Origin: Lawsonibacter hominis
Lineage (GTDB): Bacteria > Bacillota > Clostridia > Oscillospirales > Oscillospiraceae
Reading direction: 5' to 3'
Assembly (NCBI RefSeq): GCF_014287895.1
Contig: NZ_JACOPP010000010.1
Coordinates: 53,554 to 117,553, forward strand
DNA: 64,000 nt
Both the position numbers and the translations under genes were made by a program. This document shows positions 9,501 through 19,278 of this stretch, in pieces (the stretch's first letter is position 1; each line of letters starts with the position of its first letter). The notes beneath the pieces were generated by a model, which saw nothing but the letters and a program-made list of their open reading frames with translations, searched no databases and was not told where the DNA came from.

Positions 9501-12500
9501 GTAATAATACTCCACCAGCTTGTCGAACTGCACCGCCTCCGCGGTACGCTCCGGTACGGTGATGGTGACGGTATGGGTGTAGCCGGTCACATTGTCTCCG
9601 AAGGAGATGGATGCATAACCGGCTGTTCCGCCCTCAGCGGCGACGGTCTGTGCCGCAAAGCCGGGGAATGTGCTCTCCACCTGTACGGTGCCCTTAACGT
9701 ACAGGTCGATGGCGGAGGCCACGGTGCGGAAGGTAAGCCTGGAGCCGCCCTCGGCATAGGACAGGTCGCCCCGGGAGGGCGCGGTGTTGTCGGCGCCCCA
9801 CGCGGGAACGTCATGTTTGCTGAAGGACCAGGTCTGTCCGTCCGGACCGGCGTTCTCGTCATAGATGCCGCCGTTCTTGTTGATAAAGGTAAAGAAGTTG
9901 TTGTCCTTATAGATGTTGATGCCCGTCTCCTGGCCGCTCACGGTGTACGCGATGGCCTGGGTGGTATTGGTCTGGGCATCGTACAGATTGATGACGCCGG
10001 CGCCCCGGGAGGAGGGCACGATGACCACGGTCCTGTCCGCGGCGTTATAGTAGAGGATCCCGAGGTGGTTCTGCTCTCCGGTCACGCTGGGCGGCGCCTC
10101 GGTGGCGGTGATGACCGGCGCGGCGCCCGTGGTGGACAAGGCCGCAACGGGCAGGCGCAGGGTATTGCCCATGGCCAGCGAGAGCTGGTCGGGCGCGGAC
10201 AGATAGGTGGTATGCTCAAAGCTCTTGGTCTGCACGTTGTTCAGGGTATCGTACTCGTCATGCTCCGCCACGCGCACGCCCTGTGTCCAGGTCTCCAGAC
10301 GGTCCGCGTCACGGAAGACCTCCACCTTCAGGTTCAGGCTGCCGGTCTGAGCCCCCTGGTAGCAGGAGGGCGGCACCAGCAGCGTTCCGGTGACGGTACG
10401 GCCGTAGCCGGAACGGATATCGCCCCCATCCGAAGCGTTGTACAGGTAGAGGATACCGTTCTTTTTCTCCGTGTCGGTGCTGGCGTCGAGAAGCGTGAGC
10501 CGCTCTTCCTGAGAGACGCGCAGCTCTGCCGCGGTGATGTCCAGCACGCCGTAGGCGGCCGCGCCGGTAGCGGCGTCGACGCCGTTCTCATACTGGAACT
10601 GGACATACACATCCTCCGCCGTCACGCTGCCCCGGTTGCCCACCTGGAAGTCCACCTCCAGGATGGTGTTTCCGTTTTCATCCACGCCCTTACGGGTCAG
10701 GTTGAAGCGCTCAAAGCCCAGCTCCGGCTTCTCCTCCACCACCAGGGTCCCGGTGGGGTTCCCATCCGCGTCGGTATCCAGCGTGGTGGCCTGAAAGGCG
10801 CTTTCGGCATACGTCGCATCCTCGCTGACGGTGAGATAGAATACGCTTCCGGCCTGGAGGTCCCGGTCCAGCTCCACCGTTCCGCTCAGCGTCACGGTCT
10901 CGCCGGGCCGGATGTTCTCCGCTACCGTCCAGCTCCCCAGTTCCACCGCCCCGGTGCCGCCCGCGGGCTGGACCATGAGCTTCACCGTGATTTTGTTCGC
11001 CTGGCTGCCGCGGATCGCCGCGTCGCCGGTGTTGGTAAAGGAAAGGGTGGGGTATAGCTTGCTGCCCGCGGTGAACTGGTAGAAGGGGAAGCTCAGATGG
11101 TCCCCGCCGATCCCCTGCCCGCCGATGCCGTAGCTCAGCGCATAGATGCCCACGCTGGCGTCCGCCCCGCTTTTGGGCATGAGGATGGTCTCGCCGCCGG
11201 ACTGCCGCTCCTCCAGAGGCAGCATGCTGCCCTGGGCCAGCACCAGCAGGGTATCCTTGCACTCGCCTTCGCTCGTCACCTGTACGCCCACAGCAGCCTG
11301 GAGGTTGGCGAAGGTGAACTGGGCGGGATCGTCCTTGGGCGCATACGCGTTCTCATACCCCTCCAGCTTGCCCAGGTAGGCCGCCTGGGCCTCCTCCGCC
11401 GTCCAGTTGTTGGCGATGCTGTCCTCATAGATCTGCATGCCCCGCATGGCCAGCATGGTGCCCGCGCTCCATGTGCCGGTCTCGGGGTCAAAGCGGCTGA
11501 GGTAGACCGCGTTGTTTACCGTGCCCGACACGGGGGATACGTAAACGGCGGCGATGCCGCCCGCGCTGTCCGCCCCGATGGTGACGGCGGTGCGCCCGCT
11601 GGAGGCCTGGCTCCTGGTCGTCCCGTCAGCCTGCACGAAGTCCTCCGCCTTGAAGAAGGGGTAGAGGGTGCCGGTTCCGCTGGTCAGGATGCTGTCCAGA
11701 CTATCCGCCTTGATGATATAAGCGGCCCCGTTCATCTCGAAGAGCAGGAAATCTTCCGGGTCAATTCCGTCCGAAAGCAGGCTCAGCGTCTCGGGGTCCT
11801 GCAGCTTGCCGCCGATCTTGCCGTTGAGGAACTGGAGGTTTGCAAAGTAGGGGTTCTCATACGCGCCGGCCAGCGCGCCGTTCCGGTAGAAGCCGTCCCT
11901 GCTGTCGGTCTGGTCGTAGTCCACAATGGTGCGCAGCAGCCGGGCTTCGCCCCAATCCCACGTATCCCCCGTCTTGGTCAGCGCCCGCAGATACAGGCGG
12001 CGGATATGGGCCAGGTCGCTGTCCTGCGCGCTGTCCAGGCCGGTGGTATAGGCCGCGTAGTAGGTATTCGCATCCTTTTTCAGCACGTCGATGTTTTCAA
12101 TGACTTCGCCGCCGGCGCCGTCCGCGTCCTTGGCCAGCGCGGCGCCCACATCCACTCCGTTGATACTGGCATGCAGTTCACTGTACTTGCCGTTGATCTG
12201 CCATTGGGCCAGCGCGGTCTGAAGACCGTACGCCACCATGGCCTGCCGCGCCTCCGGATCCGTTACGCCGCTGTACATCCGGTACAGATGCGCCTGATAG
12301 CCGGCGGTCTTCTGCGCGATCTCATCCTCCGTGTAGTGATGGGCCCTGGCGTAGAACACCGCGTCCCCAGCGCCGTCCGGCAGGGAAACGCCGGCCCGGT
12401 GTTCCGTACCGGTACCGGAAAGGGTCTTATGTCCGGTAAAGCCCTGCTCCGTCTGCGTGGTGTCGAAGGCGGCCGTCCGGATCACGGTATTGGTCTGTGC

Positions 12501-15500
12501 CGCGGTGAACGCAAGGGCCCGGGCGTCCGTCTGTGCCTGTTGGCTTCCGGCAAAATAGTCATACCAGGCCTTGTATTGGTCGTATTCCGCCTGCTCGCTT
12601 TGCCACGCCTCATAAGCAGCCTGTTTGGCCGGGTATTCTGCGCTGGCCTTCGCGTAGTCCTCCCACGCTTTCCGGTTGGCCTCATACACCGTCAGCGCCG
12701 CCTGGTAGGCGCGCTCCGCGGCAGGCAGATCCTCATAGCCCGGCGCAAGATAATGGGCGGGCGTTTCCTCGTCCGGGCAGGCCGTATAGCCCGCGTGCGT
12801 TTCAGGATCGTAGGCCGCTGCCGTTACATAATAGCTGGATGGCTGCGGCTGGGCCAGCGTCTGCGCGGGCGGCTGGGGCTGCTCCGGCGCCGGCACGTCG
12901 GCGGGGTCGTTTTCAGCGGCGACCTTGCCGGCAAAGGAGGCGTAATTATACTTGTTCATATCCGCCGGGCAGGCGCTGGCAGGTACCGTTACGCTGCCGC
13001 CCGCCGCCCAGTCCGCCGCCTGATAGCTGACCCAGGCGGCGTGGATGGCGCTCCCCTCCGTCCATGCAGAGAAGCCCAGATCGCCCGCTTTGTCATTGTC
13101 CAGCTCGATGTAGGGGGTGGCCGACGTCTCATCCAGCGGATTGACCAGGGCATATTTTTCGTTCAAATTCGTTGTAGTTGCCTTGATCTTGGAGAGCACC
13201 AGCATCATGTTGTCCATCTCGCCGGCCGTTTCACGGCTGACGGTATAGACCAGATAGTTGGCGCCGTCCACACTGACCACTTTGTAATCATAGCCGGTGA
13301 TGAGTCCGTCCACCAGCTTGAAGGCGTCGCCGGAGGAGCCGTAGCCGGACAGCTCGAAGGGGGCGTCCTGGTCGCTGGGCTGGTAGGCAAAAAGGGACAC
13401 GTCCCCCGTATCCGGGGTATAGATCCGCTGGGTATCCGCCGTACTGCCCAGCAGGCCGATGGAGATGGGCGAGGAATAGACGTCTCCATTGCTGTCTTCC
13501 ACACTGAGGGTACCCATCCGATCGCCAAAGGCGCCCCAGCCGGTAGACCAGCCCTCGCCGTCCTCATAGGACACCGCGTAGCGGATCAGATCCATTTCAT
13601 AGCTGAGCACGGTGAACACCGCCCGCACCGCCAGGCCGATGCCCAGCTCGAAGGATTTCACCTTGGCGGCGTTGTAGTGATAGCCGGTATAGACGCCGTC
13701 TTTATAGTCCCGCTCGTATTCGCCGAACAGGAAGGTGGCGCCCACGTTGAACTTGAGGAAGATCTCCAGCTTGAAGCACACGATGCCCAGGCCTGCGCCC
13801 GCCTCCATCATAAAGGAAGGGGAAAGCTCCAGCCCGTTCCAGTAGGTGTTGTTTTCGGAATAATCCACCTTGGCCACGCGGGTGATGCTGGTCTCCTCGT
13901 CCACGGCCCGCAGCGTGACGGTCTTGCTCTCGCTCAGCTTCGCCCCGTCCTGCTTGGCCATGATGATCAGCACGGGAGCGCTGCCGTCGGATTCGATGAT
14001 GCCTTTGCGCTCTTCATCCCCATAATCCAGGTAGAGCCGTCCGGAGAAGGTGATGTGGGAGGCCTTGATATCGGTCGTAAAGGCTACGGTCTGATCCTTT
14101 TCCAGCGTCTCCGCGTAGGTGTACGCGCTCCGATCCTCCGGATCGGCCAGCGTCACCTTGTCGCTCATCTCGTGGACCTCCCGGTCCACGGTCAGGCCGG
14201 TGGTCAGCTCGATGCCGCCGCCGAAGGTGAGGAAGATGTACACGATGGGGAAGAAGGACAGGCGGTATTGGAGGGTAAATTCCAGTTCCGCCGACACCGC
14301 CACCGTGAACTGGTTGAACTGATACGCGTTGCTCACCGGGTCGTATTTGAACAGAAACGCCAGCGCTACGGAGAAGCCCACGGAAAAGCCCTTGGAGGTA
14401 AACTCGGGGTCGGCCTTCTTGCCGTTCTGGTCTGCTACGGGATGAGAGGCCAGCCAGGAGTCGTCCAGTTCGCCCGCCCCGCTGTTGCCTCTGATAAAGT
14501 TCCACAGTTTGGCCATGTCCTCCCCGTTGGCCGCGTTGGCCTTGCCCGGCCCGAACCAGTTGCTCTCCTTCTCGGGCGGGTTGCCGGGGGTGGGCGTCGG
14601 CGTGGGCGGGTTGACGGGGCTGGGGCTGGGCGTCGGATTGTTGCCGCCGTCGCCGGTCCCGCCGGTGCCCGCGTCGCCGTTGGAGTTATAGCCGCCCAGC
14701 GGGATCCCGATGGAGAAGCCGACCTCATAACCGTCCACGGTGACCGTCACATAGTCGGTTGCGCCGACCTCAAAGGCGGGCAGCTGAGTGCCCACGTCCA
14801 TCTCGAACATGCCGCCGTCGCCGCCGTCCATCAGGGACATCGTGCCGGCGGTGCTTTTGCTGGCCGTGTCTACGCCCGCATCCGGGGCAACGGTCCCGTT
14901 CATGACCTTGAGGTAGTCGGAATTCTCGTACAGGCCGCCGCCATAGCGGTTGGTGCTCTCGGGCTCGGGCGCCGGGGCGCAGGCGGTGTCGGCGTCCAGC
15001 ACCTGGATGTTCCCGCTGCCGTCCGCCTGATAGACCCGGCCGTTTGCCGCGGCGATCTCATCGGTGGTCTTATTCTGTACCTGTACGCTGAGGGCATACG
15101 TGTCGTTATAGACATAGGAGCCCAGGTAGCCGTTGATCTGGGCCAGTGCCGCCGCCTCGTCCGCATAGCTCCAGCCCCGCGCACTGCCGTCCGCCACGGT
15201 CCCGGCCAGGGGGATATTGCTGCCCGCCAGGCTGTGGGGGATGGTGATGGGGGAGGGATATGCAAAGGGATAGAGCAGGCTGCCCTTGAACTGGGGCTCC
15301 CAGGTAACGGTATCCCCCACGATGCGCAGGGGGTGGAAATCGCCGCCCAGGGGGAGGTCGATGACGCCGGTCCTGCCGGCCTCCCCGCCGTACATGGCGT
15401 GGTTATCCGCGGAGCGGGTATAGTCGCCTTCGCTGGGCGCGAAGCTCGCCACGTCCTCCACGGAATAGGCGCGGGTCAGGCCGCTGACGATGTAGCGGTA

Positions 15501-18500
15501 GCTTTTCTGCTCTTCCGTCATGCGCCCCAGCGCGGCGGAGCCGGTCACGTCGGTGACGAAGCTGGGCAGCACTTGGGCCCGTTCGTCCTCGCCGCCCTCC
15601 GGCACCTGGAGGTTCCGGGGCGTCATGGTGTAGAAGGCTTTCAGGAAGTGCTGGGCATACCCCGCGATCGCCCCGTCGCTGTCAAAGCAGGGCTGGGGCG
15701 CAAAGATGCTCTCGTCGTAGTCCACCCCATCCTCCAGGAACATTACCAGCTGATCGCTGACGCCGTCCACCGGCGTCAGCACGAAGGTGCCGGTGGCCTC
15801 GTTGTACCAGCCGTCGATCCGGCCGTTGCGGTTGGCGTCCAGATACAGCGCCGTGCGGTCGATGGCGGTGGTCATGACGCTGTCCACCTTGGCGTAATCG
15901 CCCTGATAGTAGCGGAACGTCAGGTTGGCGGAGGCCAGGTCCGCCTGCCTGAGCCAGATCTTGGCATTGCCGTCATAGACCACGCCGCCGAAGAGGATCT
16001 TATCCGTGGCGGGCAGATTGAAGCAGATCCACTGGAGGTTTTCCAGCGTATTGGACTTGAGGAGGGTGGAGTTCTCCGCCGCCTCCCGGGTCAAAAGCGC
16101 GTCCCCCGCCTTCACCTCCGTGATCGTGTCAAACCGGTCCGACTGGCGCTCGGATATGGGCGTACAGCCATAGGAAATATGGCTGTCCCGGTAGAAATTT
16201 TCAATGGTCTCGCCGATCTTGCTGTTGTCGATGTTTGCCTGGACGTTGCCCTGCTCGTCCAGACTGCGGGGCACGGAGGGAGCCACGTCCACCTGGATGG
16301 ACTGCTTGCGGGTCATGACCAGGCAGAGGGTATAATCGGCCGCAAAATCCGCGGCGGTCATGCCGTCCCACACCAGAGTCATGGTATAGGCCGTCACCCG
16401 GTCGCCCGAGGTGACCGGGGCCGCCTTGACCTGCCGGAGGACCGCGCCCTTCGCATCCATCAGGAACAGCGCGTAGGAGAGGCTGCTGTCCTGCGCCGCA
16501 GGGAAATAGGCGGCGGAGTTGGGTACGTTCACCTGGATGGTGGTCCCCACATAGGGCCTGCCGCTGCTGGCGCCGCCGTCTGTGATGGTGATGGTGGGCT
16601 TGATGCCCTCATAGGCCCCAGCGGCCTCGCTGAGCACCGTGGCTCCGTTCGCGGAATCGGAATCGTTGGCGGTGTAGATGCGCAGCGAGAAGCGGCCCGT
16701 CAGCAGGCGGCGGGTCAGGGTGAGCCCATCGGTAGACGCCCTGCCGTAATCGCCGGCCAGATTCTGGCCGTTGACGCCGTACTGCCCGAACTGGAGGTAT
16801 TTGGCGTCTCCGCCGTCTGCGTCTGTCGCAAACGCGTAGGACGCGTATTTCCAGGGCGTCCAGTACAGCGTCCCGCCGCCCCAAAGGCTGTTTCCGCCCT
16901 CCAGATGGGCGTCGGAACCGGTCTCGTAGCGCTTTCCGGCGGAACCGGCGATCCGGAAATAGGGATTGGAGCAGGTGGGGTTGCCATAGTCCTCATGCAT
17001 TCCGGCGGTAAAATTCACCCGGCCGCTGAGATTGGTAAACATTTCGTTGAGATAGGCGTTGGTATACATGTTGTGGGGGCCGTGATCCCGGCCGTACATT
17101 TTCTTTTCCAGATAGCCCGTGTCGTACGAGCCGCTCCAGCTTCCGCCACGGAACGAGAGCCGGTCGGCATAATCGTAGGTAAACAGGGAAACGTCCCCCG
17201 AGGCGGCGCTGCCGGAGACAATCTCCACGGCGCCCACGCTCTTCTCCTGCTGTTCGCCGGTCAGGTCCGGCCCGGCGGCGGGCGCGGCGATGGTGCCGCT
17301 CTCCGATACGCCGCCGCTGACGTCCACCACGCCCGCGTCGTAGAGCACGGTGGCCAGATTCTCCCCGGTGCCGGCGGCCGTATTGTACAGCGACACAACG
17401 GCGGTATCCGCCCCCAGGGTATACAGGTCCGCCCGGTCTCCCCCGCCCTTCAGATTGGACAGCTTCAGCTGAAAGTCCGCGGTATCCTCCCGGGATACGA
17501 TCTTATCGTCGATCAGTTCCACCCGGATGGTCAGCTCGTCCACCCCGGCATAGAACGCCAGCGTACCGCTCCCTTCGACGTAGTCCGTCCCCGCCTTGGC
17601 GGTGCCGTCGGCAGTGGCCCAGTCCACGCTCAGCACGTTCTGGGTGCCGCCGGTGCGGCGGACGGTGACCTCGGCAACGCCCGCGGACTTGTCCGCCCGC
17701 ACCTGGGTGAGCGCAAAGCCGACTTCCGCGGCCTCGGGCGTCTCGTCGTCCACCGCATGGAGGATCAGGGTGCTGGCCGCGTCCAGAATGGCCCCGCCCT
17801 CACAGCCGGCCAGGCGGAAGGTGGCAAACTCGTCGGCCTCCGCCTCGTCGTCCTGCTCGATGGTCACGCGGAGCTCCTTGACCCACTCGTCCTCCGCGAA
17901 GGTGACCGCGAAGGCATAGCCGCTGTAGGGATCCGCCTCGTCCATGGCCAGAGGCAGGTAGGAAGGTTCGCTCCACAGGGGCACATCCTCCGGCCTTTCT
18001 TCCAGGGTCTCCTGCGCCGGACGGACGTATTCCCGCCCCAGCAGAGAGTCGGAGCAGTAAGTCACGCCGCCCAGCGTATAGACGCAGCGGAAATCATACC
18101 CGTCCAGATCCGCCTCGGCTACCGTCAGTGAGGCCTCCGTGGCCTTGCCGATGGTCTTCCAGTCTCCGCCGCTGAGGATATACCACTGCCAGCGTTCGGC
18201 GCGCCCCTCCGAGAGCGTCAGTACCACGTCCCCGTTTTCGTCCGCCCGGCTCTGACGCACGGACACGGTCCCTTCCGGCTCCAGCGGGTCCGGAGCTTTG
18301 CCCACCGGCTGGTACCAGGCCGCGCTCTGGGTCTCCTCCACCCGGATGGTCACGTCTCCGCTGCTCAGCGCGTTGGCGTAGTTGGGCGATTGGTCCTCGT
18401 TGGCATAGACCACCGGCTCATATCTTACCAGCACCGTGGCCCGGCCGGTCGTACCGCCCAGGCGGTAGAGGGTGATGGTGCCCTCGCCGCCCTCGGACAG

Positions 18501-18707
18501 GGTCAATTCGGCCGCGTCCAGGGCAAAGGCGCCGTAGGGATAGACCTCATCCCAGTCGTCCTCCGGCTCCAGCGCGCCGTTGGCCGTCTGGATGACCGGC
18601 TTGCTCCCGGCCGGCGTGTAGTAGGCCATCGCCTGGGCGGGCAGCAGGCCCAACAGCAGGCAAGCTGCCAGCACCAGGCTGATGATGCGCTTCCAGTTCA
18701 CTTTCAT
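6507..18707 (-). CDS. Giant secreted surface protein with Calx-beta and three SLH domains
   Basis: 4066 residues. Signal peptide at 1-28 (MKVNWKR, hydrophobic core, AQAMA). Calx-beta-like strands at about 60-130 and 265-320 look like one domain split by an Ig-like insert (about 150-225); a complete Calx-beta domain follows at about 327-423 (ATADGTAKAGTDYVEGSGTL). A Pro/Thr-rich linker lies near 1350-1380. Long Ala/Glu-rich helical, probably coiled-coil, blocks lie near 1940-2090 and 3590-3760. Three S-layer homology domains occupy about 3880-4060 and should anchor the protein to secondary cell-wall polymer. There is no LPXTG. RBS GAGGAGGT (18718-18725) sets the start. Ligand and function are unknown; adhesion or scaffold roles are inference. 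Confidence 0.92.
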   Translation of the reverse strand: MKVNWKRIISLVLAACLLLGLLPAQAMAYYTPAGSKPVIQTANGALEPEDDWDEVYPYGAFALDAAELTLSEGGEGTITLYRLGGTTGRATVLVRYEPVVYANEDQSPNYANALSSGDVTIRVEETQSAAWYQPVGKAPDPLEPEGTVSVRQSRADENGDVVLTLSEGRAERWQWYILSGGDWKTIGKATEASLTVAEADLDGYDFRCVYTLGGVTYCSDSLLGREYVRPAQETLEERPEDVPLWSEPSYLPLAMDEADPYSGYAFAVTFAEDEWVKELRVTIEQDDEAEADEFATFRLAGCEGGAILDAASTLILHAVDDETPEAAEVGFALTQVRADKSAGVAEVTVRRTGGTQNVLSVDWATADGTAKAGTDYVEGSGTLAFYAGVDELTIRVELIDDKIVSREDTADFQLKLSNLKGGGDRADLYTLGADTAVVSLYNTAAGTGENLATVLYDAGVVDVSGGVSESGTIAAPAAGPDLTGEQQEKSVGAVEIVSGSAASGDVSLFTYDYADRLSFRGGSWSGSYDTGYLEKKMYGRDHGPHNMYTNAYLNEMFTNLSGRVNFTAGMHEDYGNPTCSNPYFRIAGSAGKRYETGSDAHLEGGNSLWGGGTLYWTPWKYASYAFATDADGGDAKYLQFGQYGVNGQNLAGDYGRASTDGLTLTRRLLTGRFSLRIYTANDSDSANGATVLSEAAGAYEGIKPTITITDGGASSGRPYVGTTIQVNVPNSAAYFPAAQDSSLSYALFLMDAKGAVLRQVKAAPVTSGDRVTAYTMTLVWDGMTAADFAADYTLCLVMTRKQSIQVDVAPSVPRSLDEQGNVQANIDNSKIGETIENFYRDSHISYGCTPISERQSDRFDTITEVKAGDALLTREAAENSTLLKSNTLENLQWICFNLPATDKILFGGVVYDGNAKIWLRQADLASANLTFRYYQGDYAKVDSVMTTAIDRTALYLDANRNGRIDGWYNEATGTFVLTPVDGVSDQLVMFLEDGVDYDESIFAPQPCFDSDGAIAGYAQHFLKAFYTMTPRNLQVPEGGEDERAQVLPSFVTDVTGSAALGRMTEEQKSYRYIVSGLTRAYSVEDVASFAPSEGDYTRSADNHAMYGGEAGRTGVIDLPLGGDFHPLRIVGDTVTWEPQFKGSLLYPFAYPSPITIPHSLAGSNIPLAGTVADGSARGWSYADEAAALAQINGYLGSYVYNDTYALSVQVQNKTTDEIAAANGRVYQADGSGNIQVLDADTACAPAPEPESTNRYGGGLYENSDYLKVMNGTVAPDAGVDTASKSTAGTMSLMDGGDGGMFEMDVGTQLPAFEVGATDYVTVTVDGYEVGFSIGIPLGGYNSNGDAGTGGTGDGGNNPTPSPSPVNPPTPTPTPGNPPEKESNWFGPGKANAANGEDMAKLWNFIRGNSGAGELDDSWLASHPVADQNGKKADPEFTSKGFSVGFSVALAFLFKYDPVSNAYQFNQFTVAVSAELEFTLQYRLSFFPIVYIFLTFGGGIELTTGLTVDREVHEMSDKVTLADPEDRSAYTYAETLEKDQTVAFTTDIKASHITFSGRLYLDYGDEERKGIIESDGSAPVLIIMAKQDGAKLSESKTVTLRAVDEETSITRVAKVDYSENNTYWNGLELSPSFMMEAGAGLGIVCFKLEIFLKFNVGATFLFGEYERDYKDGVYTGYHYNAAKVKSFELGIGLAVRAVFTVLSYEMDLIRYAVSYEDGEGWSTGWGAFGDRMGTLSVEDSNGDVYSSPISIGLLGSTADTQRIYTPDTGDVSLFAYQPSDQDAPFELSGYGSSGDAFKLVDGLITGYDYKVVSVDGANYLVYTVSRETAGEMDNMMLVLSKIKATTTNLNEKYALVNPLDETSATPYIELDNDKAGDLGFSAWTEGSAIHAAWVSYQAADWAAGGSVTVPASACPADMNKYNYASFAGKVAAENDPADVPAPEQPQPPAQTLAQPQPSSYYVTAAAYDPETHAGYTACPDEETPAHYLAPGYEDLPAAERAYQAALTVYEANRKAWEDYAKASAEYPAKQAAYEAWQSEQAEYDQYKAWYDYFAGSQQAQTDARALAFTAAQTNTVIRTAAFDTTQTEQGFTGHKTLSGTGTEHRAGVSLPDGAGDAVFYARAHHYTEDEIAQKTAGYQAHLYRMYSGVTDPEARQAMVAYGLQTALAQWQINGKYSELHASINGVDVGAALAKDADGAGGEVIENIDVLKKDANTYYAAYTTGLDSAQDSDLAHIRRLYLRALTKTGDTWDWGEARLLRTIVDYDQTDSRDGFYRNGALAGAYENPYFANLQFLNGKIGGKLQDPETLSLLSDGIDPEDFLLFEMNGAAYIIKADSLDSILTSGTGTLYPFFKAEDFVQADGTTRSQASSGRTAVTIGADSAGGIAAVYVSPVSGTVNNAVYLSRFDPETGTWSAGTMLAMRGMQIYEDSIANNWTAEEAQAAYLGKLEGYENAYAPKDDPAQFTFANLQAAVGVQVTSEGECKDTLLVLAQGSMLPLEERQSGGETILMPKSGADASVGIYALSYGIGGQGIGGDHLSFPFYQFTAGSKLYPTLSFTNTGDAAIRGSQANKITVKLMVQPAGGTGAVELGSWTVAENIRPGETVTLSGTVELDRDLQAGSVFYLTVSEDATYAESAFQATTLDTDADGNPTGTLVVEEKPELGFERFNLTRKGVDENGNTILEVDFQVGNRGSVTAEDVYVQFQYENGVDAATGAAAYGVLDITAAELRVSQEERLTLLDASTDTEKKNGILYLYNASDGGDIRSGYGRTVTGTLLVPPSCYQGAQTGSLNLKVEVFRDADRLETWTQGVRVAEHDEYDTLNNVQTKSFEHTTYLSAPDQLSLAMGNTLRLPVAALSTTGAAPVITATEAPPSVTGEQNHLGILYYNAADRTVVIVPSSRGAGVINLYDAQTNTTQAIAYTVSGQETGINIYKDNNFFTFINKNGGIYDENAGPDGQTWSFSKHDVPAWGADNTAPSRGDLSYAEGGSRLTFRTVASAIDLYVKGTVQVESTFPGFAAQTVAAEGGTAGYASISFGDNVTGYTHTVTITVPERTAEAVQFDKLVEYYYGNAVPTPADDGNAPQIYWSRSFPDTASIQSGSGSVALTCYVLDDTGLSSLTLNGTVPAALKQNSAGFWQFDAAVTQNQTLVVQARDQAGNTTARSVAVDWFAHPVSSNTNAYAPLLTTAWKISTDGGETYSGLPAGQYVKNLQKAALEVTGTPHDAETPIASAGVKFHEVKTEEGASGWELQELTALADQESLFQTERNGIYQATVTARDGTWATRFVLMEQMDSDIPTVTLEAEEADPLKLSWSSSKGANSASPLTDIRINGQSQTIRRDQTMLKGSFQAAFAGEYVLEAEDGAGNVATKSLTVTKTVPITLSEGAQIIREPWNQAADNGEYALDAARITGGRYDADRSKTETGRYQGAYEFVLLTGAEAPKDGVPPEEAQWRADTERLTGLKPGAYVLYLRDKNDPSNILHSDVTIGNAYIRYTAAVKRAAYGQNNGAIYVTASGGRDGAGLYQFALIPKTGSQKDLTDVAALTGWQSIRMPLAALNRTTLDALAAGDYQLGVRLMAGVTVNELQDLGTLYDAMTDAKARVDTAQAGQSAAAIRSKAAESVAEAASALQVWQTEAGNPETEAAYKERIGNDTAVLAALEAWLNAAEAERNAKKAAYDRAVSDYFTGVHTASAAAAKNAAEDALAAATAAYESERDRLNALADAAYEADPTLWENAATGFVSVEAYIPDGGSGASSAGQVKRDDLTYDETEKTVTVTFPEGVTKLSDSVKKQLVEDNKNYDILLRDEGLYVRIPAGTLQEGDDIARRIVRNDGSFRDLTGCVIVVTGADGTEQVLIWSSLTDSEFAYIASLPGSYRVVDASEIFYDVPPDCWGREVIAFAVAHELFRGVGGGRFAPNAAMSRAMFVTVLGRLAGIDPADYTDRVFPDADPDAWYGPYVQWASESGIVSGYGSGRFGPGDQVTREQMCTILARYLDAAGQKLPKAADAAAFTDAAHISPWAEEAVAACQTGGLIQGKVGGTFDPKGSAGRAEAAALFTRLIRALLKS

Positions 18708-18780
18708 GGGTGCAGATACCTCCTCAGTTTAAGCGTCCTCTTCATGTCCAGTTGAAATTTTGGAGCTGAGCCAGCGTCCG

Positions 18781-18796
18781 GGCGTTTGCAAACGCC
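18781..18796. other. Perfect 16-bp palindrome upstream of the surface-protein gene
   Basis: GGCGTTTGCAAACGCC lies between the DUF2442-linked gene and the surface-protein gene, 74-89 bases before the latter's start. It could be a transcript-end hairpin (no T tract) or a dimeric operator; neither can be decided here. Confidence 0.4.
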
Positions 18797-18831
18797 GTCC
18801 ATTCGTTCTTTCCCAGGGGTCGAAACTGCGT

Positions 18832-19278
18832 CTAATCCACAGACGCCACGTTATAGTAAAGATAAGCGTCCCGATAGGTGTAGCCGTTTTCCCAATAGCG
18901 GAATTCCCGCGGCTGCTCCCGGCGCACCTCCAGGCCGCCCGCCGCCACCAGCCGCGTTTTCCCGTCGCTCATCCGGTGCAGGTAGAGCCGGGCGCCGGTT
19001 TGGATCAGGCCCTCCCAGACCGTCTGCCCGCTCTCCCGGCGGCAGCGTTCCAAACAGCCGGACAAGACCGGGCCGGAGAGCGCCTCCGGCGGCGCTTCCC
19101 ATACGGACAGGATCTTCAACCCCGCGTGCCGGGGGTAGAGCTGGGTATACTGTACGTCCCAGAAGGTGACGGTGGGATATACGCCGGCGCGGCTTTTCAG
19201 GCGCATGCACAGGATCTCCTCCACGCAAAGGTCTTCCACCAGCGCCTGGATCCGGCCGCTGTAGCGGTATTCACCCAT
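18832..19278 (-). CDS. Conserved-looking hypothetical protein coupled to DUF2442 gene
   Basis: 148 residues, no signal peptide or membrane segment, no family recognised. The start ATG at 19278 overlaps the end of the DUF2442 gene by eight bases, a typical translational coupling; a GTG nine bases upstream is possible but has no better RBS. The composition is that of a small soluble alpha/beta protein rich in Arg, Glu and Tyr. DUF2442 proteins elsewhere often sit beside a small partner gene (for example DUF4160); this partner does not look like DUF4160, so its role is open. Confidence 0.7.
   Translation of the reverse strand: MGEYRYSGRIQALVEDLCVEEILCMRLKSRAGVYPTVTFWDVQYTQLYPRHAGLKILSVWEAPPEALSGPVLSGCLERCRRESGQTVWEGLIQTGARLYLHRMSDGKTRLVAAGGLEVRREQPREFRYWENGYTYRDAYLYYNVASVD

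Noticed and set aside
6501..11057. 1518-codon plus-strand frame opposite the C-terminal third of the surface protein
   Set aside because: Same antisense artefact; it also begins inside the terminator region and has no recognisable motif.
11097..18131. 2344-codon open frame on the plus strand antisense to the giant surface protein
   Set aside because: Long antisense frames are expected opposite GC-rich, GC3-biased coding sequence. The translation has no domain, no RBS and typical mirror-codon composition (His, Gly, Val, Arg rich), whereas the minus strand has signal peptide, Calx-beta and SLH domains.
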